A DNA stretch of 64,000 nucleotides from Methanoculleus frigidifontis (lineage in GTDB: Archaea; Halobacteriota; Methanomicrobia; Methanomicrobiales; Methanoculleaceae), in assembly GCF_030464345.1 (NCBI RefSeq), contig NZ_VCYH01000001.1:434001-498000 (forward strand), given 5' to 3'. How positions within the stretch are numbered: the stretch's first letter is position 1; every line of letters starts with the position of its first letter. A program made the translations under genes and the position numbers. A model generated the notes under the pieces. The model did no database searches. It worked only from the letters and a program-made list of their open reading frames with translations, and was not told the DNA's origin. Shown piece by piece: positions 34,584-42,268 of the stretch.

Positions 34584-36536
34584 TCAGAGGCAGAAAATCC
34601 AGAGGTTCCATGCGCTTGCCCACCAGAGCAGGGCAAGCAGGGCGACGGTGACGATCGCGTAGTGCACCCGCTCCGGCACCGTCCAGTACCGCTCCTTCCA
34701 GGCAAGGGCGGCAAAGACGACGCTCGCCACCGTCATCACGGTCGCAACAACCGGCAGCGTGAGCGCTCCGGCGAGCGGCGACGGGGCTGCCGGTTCGTAG
34801 AGGTAGGCGGTGATGAGCGCTCCCTGCGCCCGGATCCACGGCACGAGGACGAACGCGAAGAGGAGGAGAACCAGCGCCGCCGCCCCGGCTACCCACCGTG
34901 CGATCCGGGCGGGCACCGGCACCGGAGGCTCCGTGATAGCGTAGGACCGGCGGAACGCGGCAAGCAGCGGCCAGAGCAGGACGGTCGCGAGGACAATCCC
35001 GGCCGCCGTTTTGAGCGCGTTGAGGAAACCGACCGTCGCGTACCACGGGACGCGCTCGAAGACCATGATGGGGACGTTCTGTATGCAGAAGTAGTCTGCC
35101 GTGCCGTCGGCCGCCTGGTGGAAGACGATCTCGTGGACGGCAGGTGACCCTCCTGCTGTCTTTGTAAAGACCCCCTGCTCGACCTCGGCGAACTCGAGCG
35201 TCCTGCCGCCGCGGTTCAGGAGCAGTGTTCCGTCCGGGCTGACCGTGACCGCAATCTCCTCCGGGGGAGCCAGGAACATCTCGAAGGTGGCGTAATTGCG
35301 GCGGTTGCTTGCGTAGGTGCCGGCGTAGGCCTGCAGACGGGCGGCCGCGGACGGATCAGGTTCCGAAACGCTCGACGGCTCCGCCGGATAGTAGTGGTTC
35401 ATGAACGCGGCGAGCAGCTCTTCCCGCGCCTCGCCGCCCCCCGCACTGTTGTAGGAGACGAAGAACCCGGCCCGCTGCTCCGGGATGATCGCGAGCAGGG
35501 AGTGGAAGGTGTTCGTGTCCCCGCCGTGTACGATAATCCGCCGCCCGTTGATGAAATTCTCATAGAACCCAAGGCACATCCCCGCGACCCGCGGGTCGTT
35601 GGCGAACGTGCGGGCGTGCATCTCGCGGGCGGCGGCGGGAGAGAGGATGGTCGCGTTCCGGTAGGTTCCCCCATCCATGTGGGCGGTGAGGAACCGTGCC
35701 ATGTCGGGTGCTGAGGAGGTGATCATCCCCGCCGGGCCTATCACAAAGATCGTGTCTGGGATGGGTTCGTTCTGCGGGCCGGCATACGCGTAGCCCTGCG
35801 CGAGGTCGGCGGCCAGTTCCGGCGGGAGGTCGGCGGCGATGCTGGTGCGGTTCATCCCGAGCGGGTCGAGGATGCGGGACGCGAGATACTCCTCGAAGGG
35901 GATGCCGGTGACGTCCTCGACGACGACGGCGGCAAGCGTCGTGCCGTAGTTTGAGTAGGAGGAGACGGTTCCCGGCGGGCGGACGCGGGCCGGAATGTTC
36001 TCCCTGCAGTAGTCGCGAAACGAGACGACCTCGTTCAGGCTTGCGGCCGCGAAGTGCCGTTCCGAATCCTCGAACCCGGCGGTGTGGGTCATGAGATGGC
36101 GCAGGGTCACGGGCTGTCCGGGATAGGTGTCCGGGATGGTGATGTCCGTCAGATACCCGTTCACGTTGGTATCGAGGTCAATCCGGCCTTCGCTTGCGAG
36201 CTGCATCACCGCGGTCCAGGTGAAGAGTTTCGTGATCGAGCCGATGTGAAAGAGCGTCCGGTCCGCATCGACCGGTGTCGCGTTCTCGATATTGGAGAAC
36301 CCGTATCCCTTTGTAAGCACCAGGTTGCCGTCTTTGACGACCGCGACCGCTGATCCGGGAACGTTGTACTTCGCGAGGTTTGCCGGCACCGTCGCGTCGA
36401 AGAACGCCTCCACCTCGGCGGGATCGGACGGGCCGTCGGTACTGGCAGAGGCGGCGGCCGGGGCGGCGAGAGCGCAGATGAGCAGGACGAGCAGGACGAG
36501 CAGGACTGCTGCGGTCGTCCTGAGGCTTCGAACCAT
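34584..36536 (-). CDS. Secreted class C beta-lactamase-like serine hydrolase with membrane tail
   Basis: A 650-residue protein. Signal peptide residues 1-30. The beta-lactamase/PBP4*-type hydrolase domain spans about 35-400: Ser100-x-x-Lys103 (HIGSITK), Tyr194-Ser-Asn (SSYSNYGTT) and a late HGG (IIVHGGDTNTF), the three active-site elements. A beta-rich lipocalin-like linker (about 410-500) follows, then four C-terminal TM helices (about 510-645). Archaeal members are usually peptidases or esterases rather than antibiotic hydrolases. The catalytic domain should face outside. It is a single gene, divergent from the Tfx-like regulator. Confidence 0.9.
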   Translation of the reverse strand: MVRSLRTTAAVLLVLLVLLICALAAPAAASASTDGPSDPAEVEAFFDATVPANLAKYNVPGSAVAVVKDGNLVLTKGYGFSNIENATPVDADRTLFHIGSITKLFTWTAVMQLASEGRIDLDTNVNGYLTDITIPDTYPGQPVTLRHLMTHTAGFEDSERHFAAASLNEVVSFRDYCRENIPARVRPPGTVSSYSNYGTTLAAVVVEDVTGIPFEEYLASRILDPLGMNRTSIAADLPPELAADLAQGYAYAGPQNEPIPDTIFVIGPAGMITSSAPDMARFLTAHMDGGTYRNATILSPAAAREMHARTFANDPRVAGMCLGFYENFINGRRIIVHGGDTNTFHSLLAIIPEQRAGFFVSYNSAGGGEAREELLAAFMNHYYPAEPSSVSEPDPSAAARLQAYAGTYASNRRNYATFEMFLAPPEEIAVTVSPDGTLLLNRGGRTLEFAEVEQGVFTKTAGGSPAVHEIVFHQAADGTADYFCIQNVPIMVFERVPWYATVGFLNALKTAAGIVLATVLLWPLLAAFRRSYAITEPPVPVPARIARWVAGAAALVLLLFAFVLVPWIRAQGALITAYLYEPAAPSPLAGALTLPVVATVMTVASVVFAALAWKERYWTVPERVHYAIVTVALLALLWWASAWNLWIFCL

Positions 36537-36705
36537 AACAAAGCGTATTTTTCACCGGGGCTGTAATAACGCTGCTGGTTTTCGCCACCGGCGCCGGGAG
36601 GGCTTTCGGCAATTGGTCAGTTTGAGAGGCGATTGCTTCCACAGATCCGTTGCCGGTTTCCTGCCGCCCCATCGGTATCGGCGGCACCTGCATGCCGGAT
36701 CATAA

Positions 36706-36735
36706 CGTTTAAAAAGTCAACTCGCATATGTTGAC
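36706..36735 (+). promoter_or_regulatory. TATA box and palindromic operator of the DUF1673 operon
   Basis: A GTTTAAAAA TATA-like box (about 36707-36715) is followed by GTCAAC-n8-GTTGAC (36716-36735), a perfect inverted repeat ending two bases before the ATG at 36738. A repressor bound here would block initiation. The encoded HTH protein is the natural candidate for autoregulation. Confidence 0.6.
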
Positions 36736-36737
36736 GC

Positions 36738-37184
36738 ATGCCCCTCCCGCTGAGTGACCGGCAGTTCGAGTTCTGGAGGCTCCGCAGAAGCGGCTTCGCC
36801 AATATCCGGATCGCCGGCCTCTTCCAGGTATCCCGCCAGGCAGTCTCAAAGGCGCTCCTCACCATGGACCGGAAGGTCGAGGAGACGCTCCTCGAGATGG
36901 CCTCTGCAAACCAGATCGACGTGGAGCGCATGAACGCTGAGAAGGGGATCCTCTTCGGCCGCTCCGCCCCGCTCAACGTGAACGCCATCGTCTTTGTCTC
37001 CGCCAGGCGCGGTGTGCAGGTCTGGTACGAGCACGAGGGGGACTGCGGGGCATGCCCCCGGTATGCCCAATGCATCGAGCTTCTCTGGGATTTTGCCGAC
37101 GAGATGGGCGTTTCCCTGACGAAGACCGACGACCCGACGCGGATGGCGGACGAACTCTTCGCGAAACTGAAGGAGATCGTATGA
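36738..37184 (+). CDS. Tfx-like helix-turn-helix regulator
   Basis: A 148-residue DNA-binding protein. The N-terminal sigma-70-region-4-like HTH reads LSDRQFEFWRLRRSGFANIRIAGLF followed by QVSRQAVSKALLTMDRK. It resembles the archaeal Tfx family start (LTERQ...VLRLR...). The C-terminal half contains CGACPRYAQC (about residues 116-125), a likely metal or redox site, so the protein may sense metal or oxygen. It is the first gene of an overlapping array. Its stop overlaps the next ATG (ATGA), so it is produced with the DUF1673 membrane proteins. Confidence 0.75.
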   Translation: MPLPLSDRQFEFWRLRRSGFANIRIAGLFQVSRQAVSKALLTMDRKVEETLLEMASANQIDVERMNAEKGILFGRSAPLNVNAIVFVSARRGVQVWYEHEGDCGACPRYAQCIELLWDFADEMGVSLTKTDDPTRMADELFAKLKEIV

Positions 37185-37825
37185 CCATGCCTCTCACTGA
37201 GACGATACGGGCGTACCTCGGCTGGTGCCCTGCGGCGAGGCATGTGCAGGCGAGCCTGCCGGCGCACCCGGAGTTCCGGACAGACGACGTACCGGGTGGG
37301 CCGGGCGGGCCAGACGGACGAGCGGCAACCGATGCCGGTTGGCGGAGCCGCTACCATAACCAGGTCCTGGTCCCGGCGGTGGTTCTGTCGGCTGCGTCAG
37401 CGACCGCTCTCCTCCTGATTGAGGAGACGCCCGGCTATCCAATCGTGTCGACTGCCATCGCCATCGGAGTTGGATCGGCCATCGGATTCCTGATCAGTTA
37501 CCAGAAGTGGTTCGGACGGGTCGCAGCCGGTGAGTTCGTCCGGATCCGCGGAACCGGGAGGCAGCAGATCGTCCGGCGCGTAAGAGCACTTGCTCTCTCC
37601 ATGCCGGCGTTTTTCGTGGTTCTCATCGCCGGTGTGGTGGGTTTTGCGCTGTACGGCACGGTCGGCCAGGCTCCCGCGTTTCTGCTGGGCGGGAGCCTCA
37701 TCTGCTGGGAGCAGTACTGCTTCACGCTCATCTGGGAGCGGCAGCACCGGGCGGTCCTGATCGCAGAGCGAGGCTCGTTGTATACCATTGAAACGGCAGT
37801 ACGCGCTGAGGAGGAGGCGGTATGA
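37181..37825 (+). CDS. DUF1673 family membrane protein 1
   Basis: A 214-residue protein with the DUF1673 opening pattern (LTETIRAYLGWCPAARHV), a short linker, then four hydrophobic helices in two pairs. The family occurs as tandem arrays in methanogens and its function is unknown. The WCP motif before the first helix is the best-conserved feature of all three copies here. Start and stop overlap the neighbours (ATGA at both ends), so this is one translationally coupled operon with the Tfx-like regulator. Confidence 0.8.
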   Translation: MTMPLTETIRAYLGWCPAARHVQASLPAHPEFRTDDVPGGPGGPDGRAATDAGWRSRYHNQVLVPAVVLSAASATALLLIEETPGYPIVSTAIAIGVGSAIGFLISYQKWFGRVAAGEFVRIRGTGRQQIVRRVRALALSMPAFFVVLIAGVVGFALYGTVGQAPAFLLGGSLICWEQYCFTLIWERQHRAVLIAERGSLYTIETAVRAEEEAV

Positions 37826-38524
37826 CGCCGAGTTTCTCCGAAGCGATACGAAAGTGGGCGGGATGGTGCCCGAACCGGGATGCTTTCACACAGATCCGGA
37901 GGGTTCACCCGTACGCCGGTGCCAGCGCTTCGGGACCTTTTGACCGCGATATACAGACGGTGAGCGGCGTGATCGTGGACTATGGGGGGATCGGGATTTC
38001 CGTCCGCCTTTTTATCGCAGTGATCGTGGGCCTTGCTGTGATCGTTGCCGGCCTTTTTATCCTGTTGCGTCCCGTGCCGGCTCTCTCTCAGCTTATCCCC
38101 GCCACCGTCATTGCCGCGATGGTGGTGTACGGAAGCAGAAAGGCAGCCCGGATCGTTGTCGACGCAAAGGCTATCACCATCCGGCGACCGCTCTTCCCGC
38201 CTCTGGTCATCCCTCGGGATGCCGTTGCGAGGGCAGCGGTGAAGGAGAACAGGGTGCCGGTCTCCCCGCGGCACCTTGCGGTAGTACTGACCCTGTGTCT
38301 CGCGTCGTACTTTGCCGTCACCTGGGGGGGATCTGTTGCAGCCGGATGGCAACACCGTGGGATTCTGGATCGCTATCGTGCTCTTCACCCTGGCGATGTT
38401 CTATCACGCCGGTACCCGGGCACGCTACCCGCAGGTCGTGACCGTCACGACGGCGGACAGCAGACTGATCGCGATCTACACCGACGATCCCGAACGGGTA
38501 GCCCGGATGCTGGGGGTGACCTGA
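37822..38524 (+). pseudogene. DUF1673 family membrane protein 2, frameshifted at a G7 tract
   Basis: The DUF1673 opening (FSEAIRKWAGWCPNRDAF) and the first helices read in one frame to about 38330, then the frame slips at a run of seven G (about 38324-38330). With six G the protein would continue TWGDLLQPDGNTVGFWIAIVL through a last helix to MLGVT, with TGA at 38522-38524 overlapping the next ATG. As sequenced, the frame runs without a stop into copy 3 and would yield a garbled fusion. Homopolymer slippage, phase variation or sequencing error are all possible. The intact product would be about 233 residues. Confidence 0.75.
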
Positions 38525-39255
38525 TGGCGATCTCCCTCGAGTACGTCAGGAAAAAACTCGGCTGGTGCCCGAATGCGGTGGTGCAGCCGGATCGGAGATT
38601 GGATACGGCGTACCCGGACTACTATGGTGCACATGACGCTGCAACGCCCTTAAAACGGGGGATGGCTGTTGATTACCAGCTTGTCAACAACAGATCCATA
38701 CTGCTCGGACTGCTCGCCCTGTTTGGATACTTCATACTCTCTGTGATAGGCTTATGCATACCCGACCTGCGCCCCGGTTTCTATACGCTTTCGGGCATCT
38801 CCCTTCTGGCATATGCTGCGGTGCGCTTCTATCTCGATACGAAACGGGCTGCAATAGAGTTTAATCAGAGCTCCATTACTATCAGAAGGCCTCTCTTCGG
38901 ACCTCTCGTCTTTGACAAGAGTTTCATCCGGTCGATCGAGGCGAAAAAGACGTATCTTCCCATACCCCGCTGGGCGTTTGCGGTTCTCTCCCTTCTGTCG
39001 GCTTTGATACTGTTCTTCAGTATGATACAGGTCAATGTGATGCGATGGGTGAACGGCTATGCTGTGACCCCGGATTTTGCATTTAGCCTTTTCTTCGCAG
39101 CCGGCTTTGCGGCCGTTATGCTGGAACTGAGCTACCGTTCCCATGCTATGCTGTCCTACCCCGGCTTTCTGAAAGTAAAACTGAACCCTGACGGAACGCT
39201 CCGCCTCTATGCAAAGGATCCCGACGATCTCGCCGCGATACTGGGAGCGCCGTGA
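38524..39255 (+). CDS. DUF1673 family membrane protein 3
   Basis: A 243-residue intact family member: LEYVRKKLGWCPNAVV opening, two helix pairs (about residues 58-100 and 145-195), and between them an extramembrane beta-type segment AIEFNQSSITIRRPLFGPLVF. Copy 2 has the matching AITIRRPLFPPLVIP, which shows the two are recent paralogs. The start overlaps the upstream stop (TGATG), and the stop overlaps the next start. No function is known; a surface-sensing or stress role would be a guess. Confidence 0.8.
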   Translation: MAISLEYVRKKLGWCPNAVVQPDRRLDTAYPDYYGAHDAATPLKRGMAVDYQLVNNRSILLGLLALFGYFILSVIGLCIPDLRPGFYTLSGISLLAYAAVRFYLDTKRAAIEFNQSSITIRRPLFGPLVFDKSFIRSIEAKKTYLPIPRWAFAVLSLLSALILFFSMIQVNVMRWVNGYAVTPDFAFSLFFAAGFAAVMLELSYRSHAMLSYPGFLKVKLNPDGTLRLYAKDPDDLAAILGAP

Positions 39256-39533
39256 TGCCGAAAACGTGGTTTCGGGTCGATGCGATCCTGAAAGAAGAGC
39301 TGATGCGCTCCATCGTCGTATGGTTCGTCTCGTTCCTTGCAATCGGCGGACTGACGGCGACGGGATACATCCGCGTTCCCGGATTCTGGCCGTTTGTCCT
39401 CGCACTCGTTCCCACCGCAATACACGTTGCTCTCATGACCCGGTACCGGCGAAGGGAAGGGATCGCCGATCCCTCGATCCCGGCTATCGTATGTCACCTC
39501 ATGGGGTCGCGTTCCGAACGTAATGAGAAATAG
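39255..39533 (+). CDS. Small two-helix membrane protein at the end of the DUF1673 operon
   Basis: A 92-residue protein with a short soluble N-terminus (MPKTWFRVDAILKEELMRS), two hydrophobic helices (about residues 19-37 and 43-60) and a polar tail. The family is not recognised. The ATG overlaps the upstream TGA (TGATG), so it is coupled to DUF1673 copy 3 and probably belongs to the same complex. Confidence 0.65.
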   Translation: MPKTWFRVDAILKEELMRSIVVWFVSFLAIGGLTATGYIRVPGFWPFVLALVPTAIHVALMTRYRRREGIADPSIPAIVCHLMGSRSERNEK

Positions 39534-39774
39534 ATCGGCTCAGTCCGGATCGCAGCACGAAAAGCGTTCGATATCCTCACGGTCGTCGTCTTCGCTCTCG
39601 ACTACATCTCCACTGCTGCTTGTTGCCCGGCAGTCAGGCCTCTCTGGATCGTCGTCCTCGTCGGCGCCGCGAAACCGGGCACATCCTCTTCGAGTGATGT
39701 GCTGCCGGGGTCACTCTGCTCGCACGGCAAAAGGAGATGGACGGGAGTTACAGTGCGTCGGCACCAGCTCAGAC
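39534..39774. other. Intergenic region, possible membrane-protein remnant
   Basis: No intact gene. One plus-strand frame encodes RKAFDILTVVVFALDYIS and then PLWIVVLVGAAKPG, which looks like pieces of TM helices, but there is no start or continuation. This could be the scar of another member of the upstream array. Confidence 0.3.
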
Positions 39775-40089
39775 TTATTCGGCCACCTTTGCTAGGATCC
39801 CTTCGATGGTGTCGACCTTCTTCTCGATACGTTCGAGCGACTGCCGGAGTGCCGCAAGGTCGGCAGCAGCACTCGATGATGCCACCGCACTCAGATGTTT
39901 CTCAAGCCACTGCTCTGCCCTGACGGCGATGACGAGCAGGAGGGCGATGACCACGGCCCAGTAGAAAACCGTGAGCACCGACGAGTCGATCAGGGACAGA
40001 AGATCGATGCTGAAGAGTGAGGCTCCGACAACGAGAGCAGCCAGCAGAAGAGCGGCCGCTGCCCTGGCGGATGGCATCTTCTCTCTCAC
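39775..40089 (-). CDS. Small membrane protein with C-terminal coiled coil, paralog A
   Basis: A 104-residue protein: basic start (MREKMPSARA), two TM helices (about 9-28 and 36-56), then a cytoplasmic-looking coiled coil ending RIEKKVDTIEGILAKVAE. It is related to the next gene upstream (same layout, same heptad-rich ending). The start overlaps the upstream stop (ATGA), so both are made together and may form a hetero-oligomer. No enzymatic motif is present. Confidence 0.7.
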   Translation of the reverse strand: MREKMPSARAAAALLLAALVVGASLFSIDLLSLIDSSVLTVFYWAVVIALLLVIAVRAEQWLEKHLSAVASSSAAADLAALRQSLERIEKKVDTIEGILAKVAE

Positions 40090-40430
40090 TCCGCCACGTT
40101 CTCGAGGATCGCCAGGATGCGATCGGTCTTCTGCTCAAGGGAATCTACTTTGGTGCGGAGCACCCGAATTTCGGCGTCCGTCTCCGCCGTGTCGGGAGCA
40201 CGGCTCGCGAGATTGTCCATGCGCTGCTCGACCCATTCCTTGAACTTGACAACGACGTAGACGAGCAGCGTAAAGGCAGCCAGATTGATCGTCACCCAGG
40301 CAATGCCCATCACACCGTAACCGAGTATCCGGGGTTCGATGAGCAATCCGCCGAGAATCACGCCCGCCCACAGTACGAGAACGGCGGCCCACGCCGCCAT
40401 AAAGAATTTTTTCACCAGATCTTCCGCCAT
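40086..40430 (-). CDS. Small membrane protein with C-terminal coiled coil, paralog B
   Basis: A 114-residue protein with two TM helices (about 11-30 and 42-62), the amphipathic FKEWVEQRMDNLA, and a coiled coil ending DSLEQKTDRILAILENVAE. It is paired with paralog A downstream and starts three bases after the ArsR-like regulator's stop, so the three genes form one operon. Function is unknown. The shared ending (D-x-I-x-x-IL-x-x-VAE) suggests direct pairing of the tails. Confidence 0.72.
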   Translation of the reverse strand: MAEDLVKKFFMAAWAAVLVLWAGVILGGLLIEPRILGYGVMGIAWVTINLAAFTLLVYVVVKFKEWVEQRMDNLASRAPDTAETDAEIRVLRTKVDSLEQKTDRILAILENVAE

Positions 40431-40433
40431 ATT

Positions 40434-40742
40434 TTACTCTCTCCGTAATTTTTCGATCGTCTCCGTGTTCACCACCAGTTCGAACGGCACCGCCCGGTAG
40501 TACCGCCGGAGATACGGCGGCTCTTCCGACGTCCTGCTGGTCGCTTCCACCAGCCCGAGTTTTTCGAGCTGCTTGAGGTAGATGTTCACCAGCGGGCGTG
40601 AGATGCCGAGTTCCTCCGCGATCTCGCGGGCGTACTTTGCATCGCCCGAAACCGACCCGAGAATGGCGAGACGCTGCTCGTTTCCCAGCATGCTCAGCAC
40701 CCGTGCCAGCTCGGGGATTGTGTTGAAAGATAATGTCAACAC
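40434..40742 (-). CDS. ArsR-type winged-helix regulator
   Basis: A 102-residue HTH_20/ArsR-like protein. LARVLSMLGNEQRLAILGSV is followed by the recognition helix region YAREIAEELGISRPLVNIYLKQLEKLGLVE and a Tyr-rich wing (YLRRYYRAVPFELVV). No Cys pair is present, so metal sensing of the ArsR/SmtB kind is not indicated. The ATG-initiated frame begins far upstream in sequence without coding character. GTG 40742 (or TTG three bases on) is the likely start, behind GGTGTAAATATT. A perfect palindrome AACACGTGTT covers the start region, fitting autorepression of this regulator and the two membrane proteins. Confidence 0.75.
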   Translation of the reverse strand: MLTLSFNTIPELARVLSMLGNEQRLAILGSVSGDAKYAREIAEELGISRPLVNIYLKQLEKLGLVEATSRTSEEPPYLRRYYRAVPFELVVNTETIEKLRRE

Positions 40743-40747
40743 GTGTT
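40738..40747 (-). promoter_or_regulatory. Palindrome at the start of the ArsR-like gene
   Basis: AACACGTGTT is a perfect 10-base palindrome overlapping the proposed GTG start, with AT-rich TATA-like sequence (TAATATTTAC on the plus strand) immediately beyond. It is a candidate autoregulatory operator. Confidence 0.45.
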
Positions 40748-40829
40748 TAATAATATTTACACCAATATAGTTCTTTCGTTTCTGCCGATTCTGTGGTCCG
40801 TTCCGGGGGGTTGTGCACGTATCCGGCGT

Positions 40830-41216
40830 TACAACAGATAGATTCAGAAAAAGATGAGAGAAAGGGAGTGTATCCCCCGTCCCCATACGCGCTACCGTAC
40901 CCTCTGGGCGCACTGAATTCCTGTTGCTGTGGCGGGGTTCAGGCAATTGATGAGGTTCCCTCTCTTGCTCCGGATGGCCGCACTCCGGGGTATTCGGAGC
41001 ACGGCTTTCCCTTGGGTATCGTCATGACTGTCCCCGCCCCTTGAGGGGCGGGGGAGGAGGCCGGAGGCCGGGTGGGGCGGGGTTGATGATGTCTGTGGAT
41101 CTTCGCAGTAGACGGGGTAGGGGAGACGCCCGGGACAAGCCCGGTCCGGCGCCAGCCCGGTCAGGGGAAGAACGCGGTATACGCTTGAATCCCTGTATCG
41201 AAGGGTAGCGCTCATG
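40830..41216. mobile_element. Possible end remnant of an IS200/IS605-type element
   Basis: The 530-base gene-free stretch 40743-41272 holds a perfect hairpin CCCCGCCCC-TTGA-GGGGCGGGG (41032-41053), preceded by GTCATGACTG and followed by a G-rich tract. Such GC-rich hairpins mark the right ends of IS200/IS605 (TnpB) elements and the non-autonomous PATE elements of archaea. No tnpA or tnpB is present. A second GC-rich segment with near-palindromic CCCGGGACAAGCCCGG lies at about 41127-41145. Short open frames on both strands here are not convincing genes. Assignment is tentative. Confidence 0.35.
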
Positions 41217-41272
41217 TCCCCCGTCCCCGCGAAGATTCCTCTCGCGGAAGAGAGCGTTCGGAAGCGGCGCTG

Positions 41273-42250
41273 CTACCCCCGCCCCACTGCAATGCTGATC
41301 GCCGCCGTCCCGCCGTCTGCGGCCGGCAGGGCTATCCCGCCCGCCGGGCCGTGGGTGACCGTGGCGATATACCCGCCGTCATTTGTCCTGACGAGCGATC
41401 CCGTCTGACTCCCTTCGCCGAAATCGACGGAGGTGTCCCGGACCACCGCCCCGGACTCGTCGAGCAGGATGAGGTGCAGTTCCTCCCCATAATGGTACCA
41501 ACTGCCCGCTCCCTCGATCCGCATCGGGAACGCGGCGAAGGCGTAACCGCCGCCCGGCAGCCGGATCACCGGGGTGAAGGCATCCAGCGTCCGGCGACCG
41601 GCAGGCGTCCCGTCCGGCCCGAACGTGGCAACGACGGTCTCGAAGCTGCCGTCGTTCCCGAGCCGGATGACCTCGTAGACCACGCCGATCTCCCCTTTGG
41701 TCTCCCAGAGATCCGAGATGTCCCAGATGAGGGCACCATCTCCCTCGTCCACCGTCTGCTCCCAGAGCACGGCGCCGTCGGCGCCGATGCGGGTGACGAT
41801 GATGCTTCCGATGGCACGCTCCGCGACCAGGCGTCCGCCGGAGCCGTCGGGCAGCACCGTCTCCCACGACGCCGCGGTGTCCGGGCCGGTGAACGGCGCC
41901 AGCGTCCGGTTCCAGAGGAGCGAGCCGTTCGCATCGAGCATCGCCGCGAAAGAACAGGGCGGGCTGAGGTTCTCACCGCCCGGCACCGTCTGGCCGGCGA
42001 TGGCGTAGCTGCCGTTCGGCATTGCCGTTACCGACGATGGGACTGTGTCGCGCCCGAAAGAGAGGCGGGTCTGCCACGCGATGCTCCCGTCCAGGTTGAA
42101 TTTGATCACCGAGGCGTCGCGGAAGGGTGGCTCTGGAAGATCCGCCGGAGCCGACGCGGTGAAGAGGCACCCGGAGATCATGACCGCTCCGATGAGCAGC
42201 CCGATGGCCGGCAGGGCGTATCGCATATATGTCTGCTTTCTCTCACGCAT
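41273..42250 (-). CDS. Lipoprotein with beta-propeller-like repeats
   Basis: A 325-residue protein. The N-terminus is an archaeal lipoprotein signal (lipobox MISGC at about residue 28). The rest has repeated blades of the type IKFNLDGSIAWQTRLSFG, MLDANGSLLWNRTLAPF and RIGADGAVLWEQTVDEG, alternating with DGGYIATV-like strands; these are PQQ/kelch-like propeller repeats. It is anchored outside the membrane and probably binds a ligand or partner. It is last in a minus-strand unit that begins at 45491. Related propellers occur at 50645-52348 and 53906-55471. Confidence 0.8.
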   Translation of the reverse strand: MRERKQTYMRYALPAIGLLIGAVMISGCLFTASAPADLPEPPFRDASVIKFNLDGSIAWQTRLSFGRDTVPSSVTAMPNGSYAIAGQTVPGGENLSPPCSFAAMLDANGSLLWNRTLAPFTGPDTAASWETVLPDGSGGRLVAERAIGSIIVTRIGADGAVLWEQTVDEGDGALIWDISDLWETKGEIGVVYEVIRLGNDGSFETVVATFGPDGTPAGRRTLDAFTPVIRLPGGGYAFAAFPMRIEGAGSWYHYGEELHLILLDESGAVVRDTSVDFGEGSQTGSLVRTNDGGYIATVTHGPAGGIALPAADGGTAAISIAVGRG

Positions 42251-42268
42251 AGAAATAGCCTCCTTTTT

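Noticed and set aside
34192-35046. 284-codon minus-strand frame over the small Cys protein and the hydrolase tail
   Set aside because: It overlaps the TM tail of the serine hydrolase in another frame and has no protein character of its own.
40793-41215. Short open frames around the GC hairpin
   Set aside because: Low-complexity Pro/Ser/Arg translations on both strands across a palindromic region; a mobile-element end is a better explanation, so no CDS was called.
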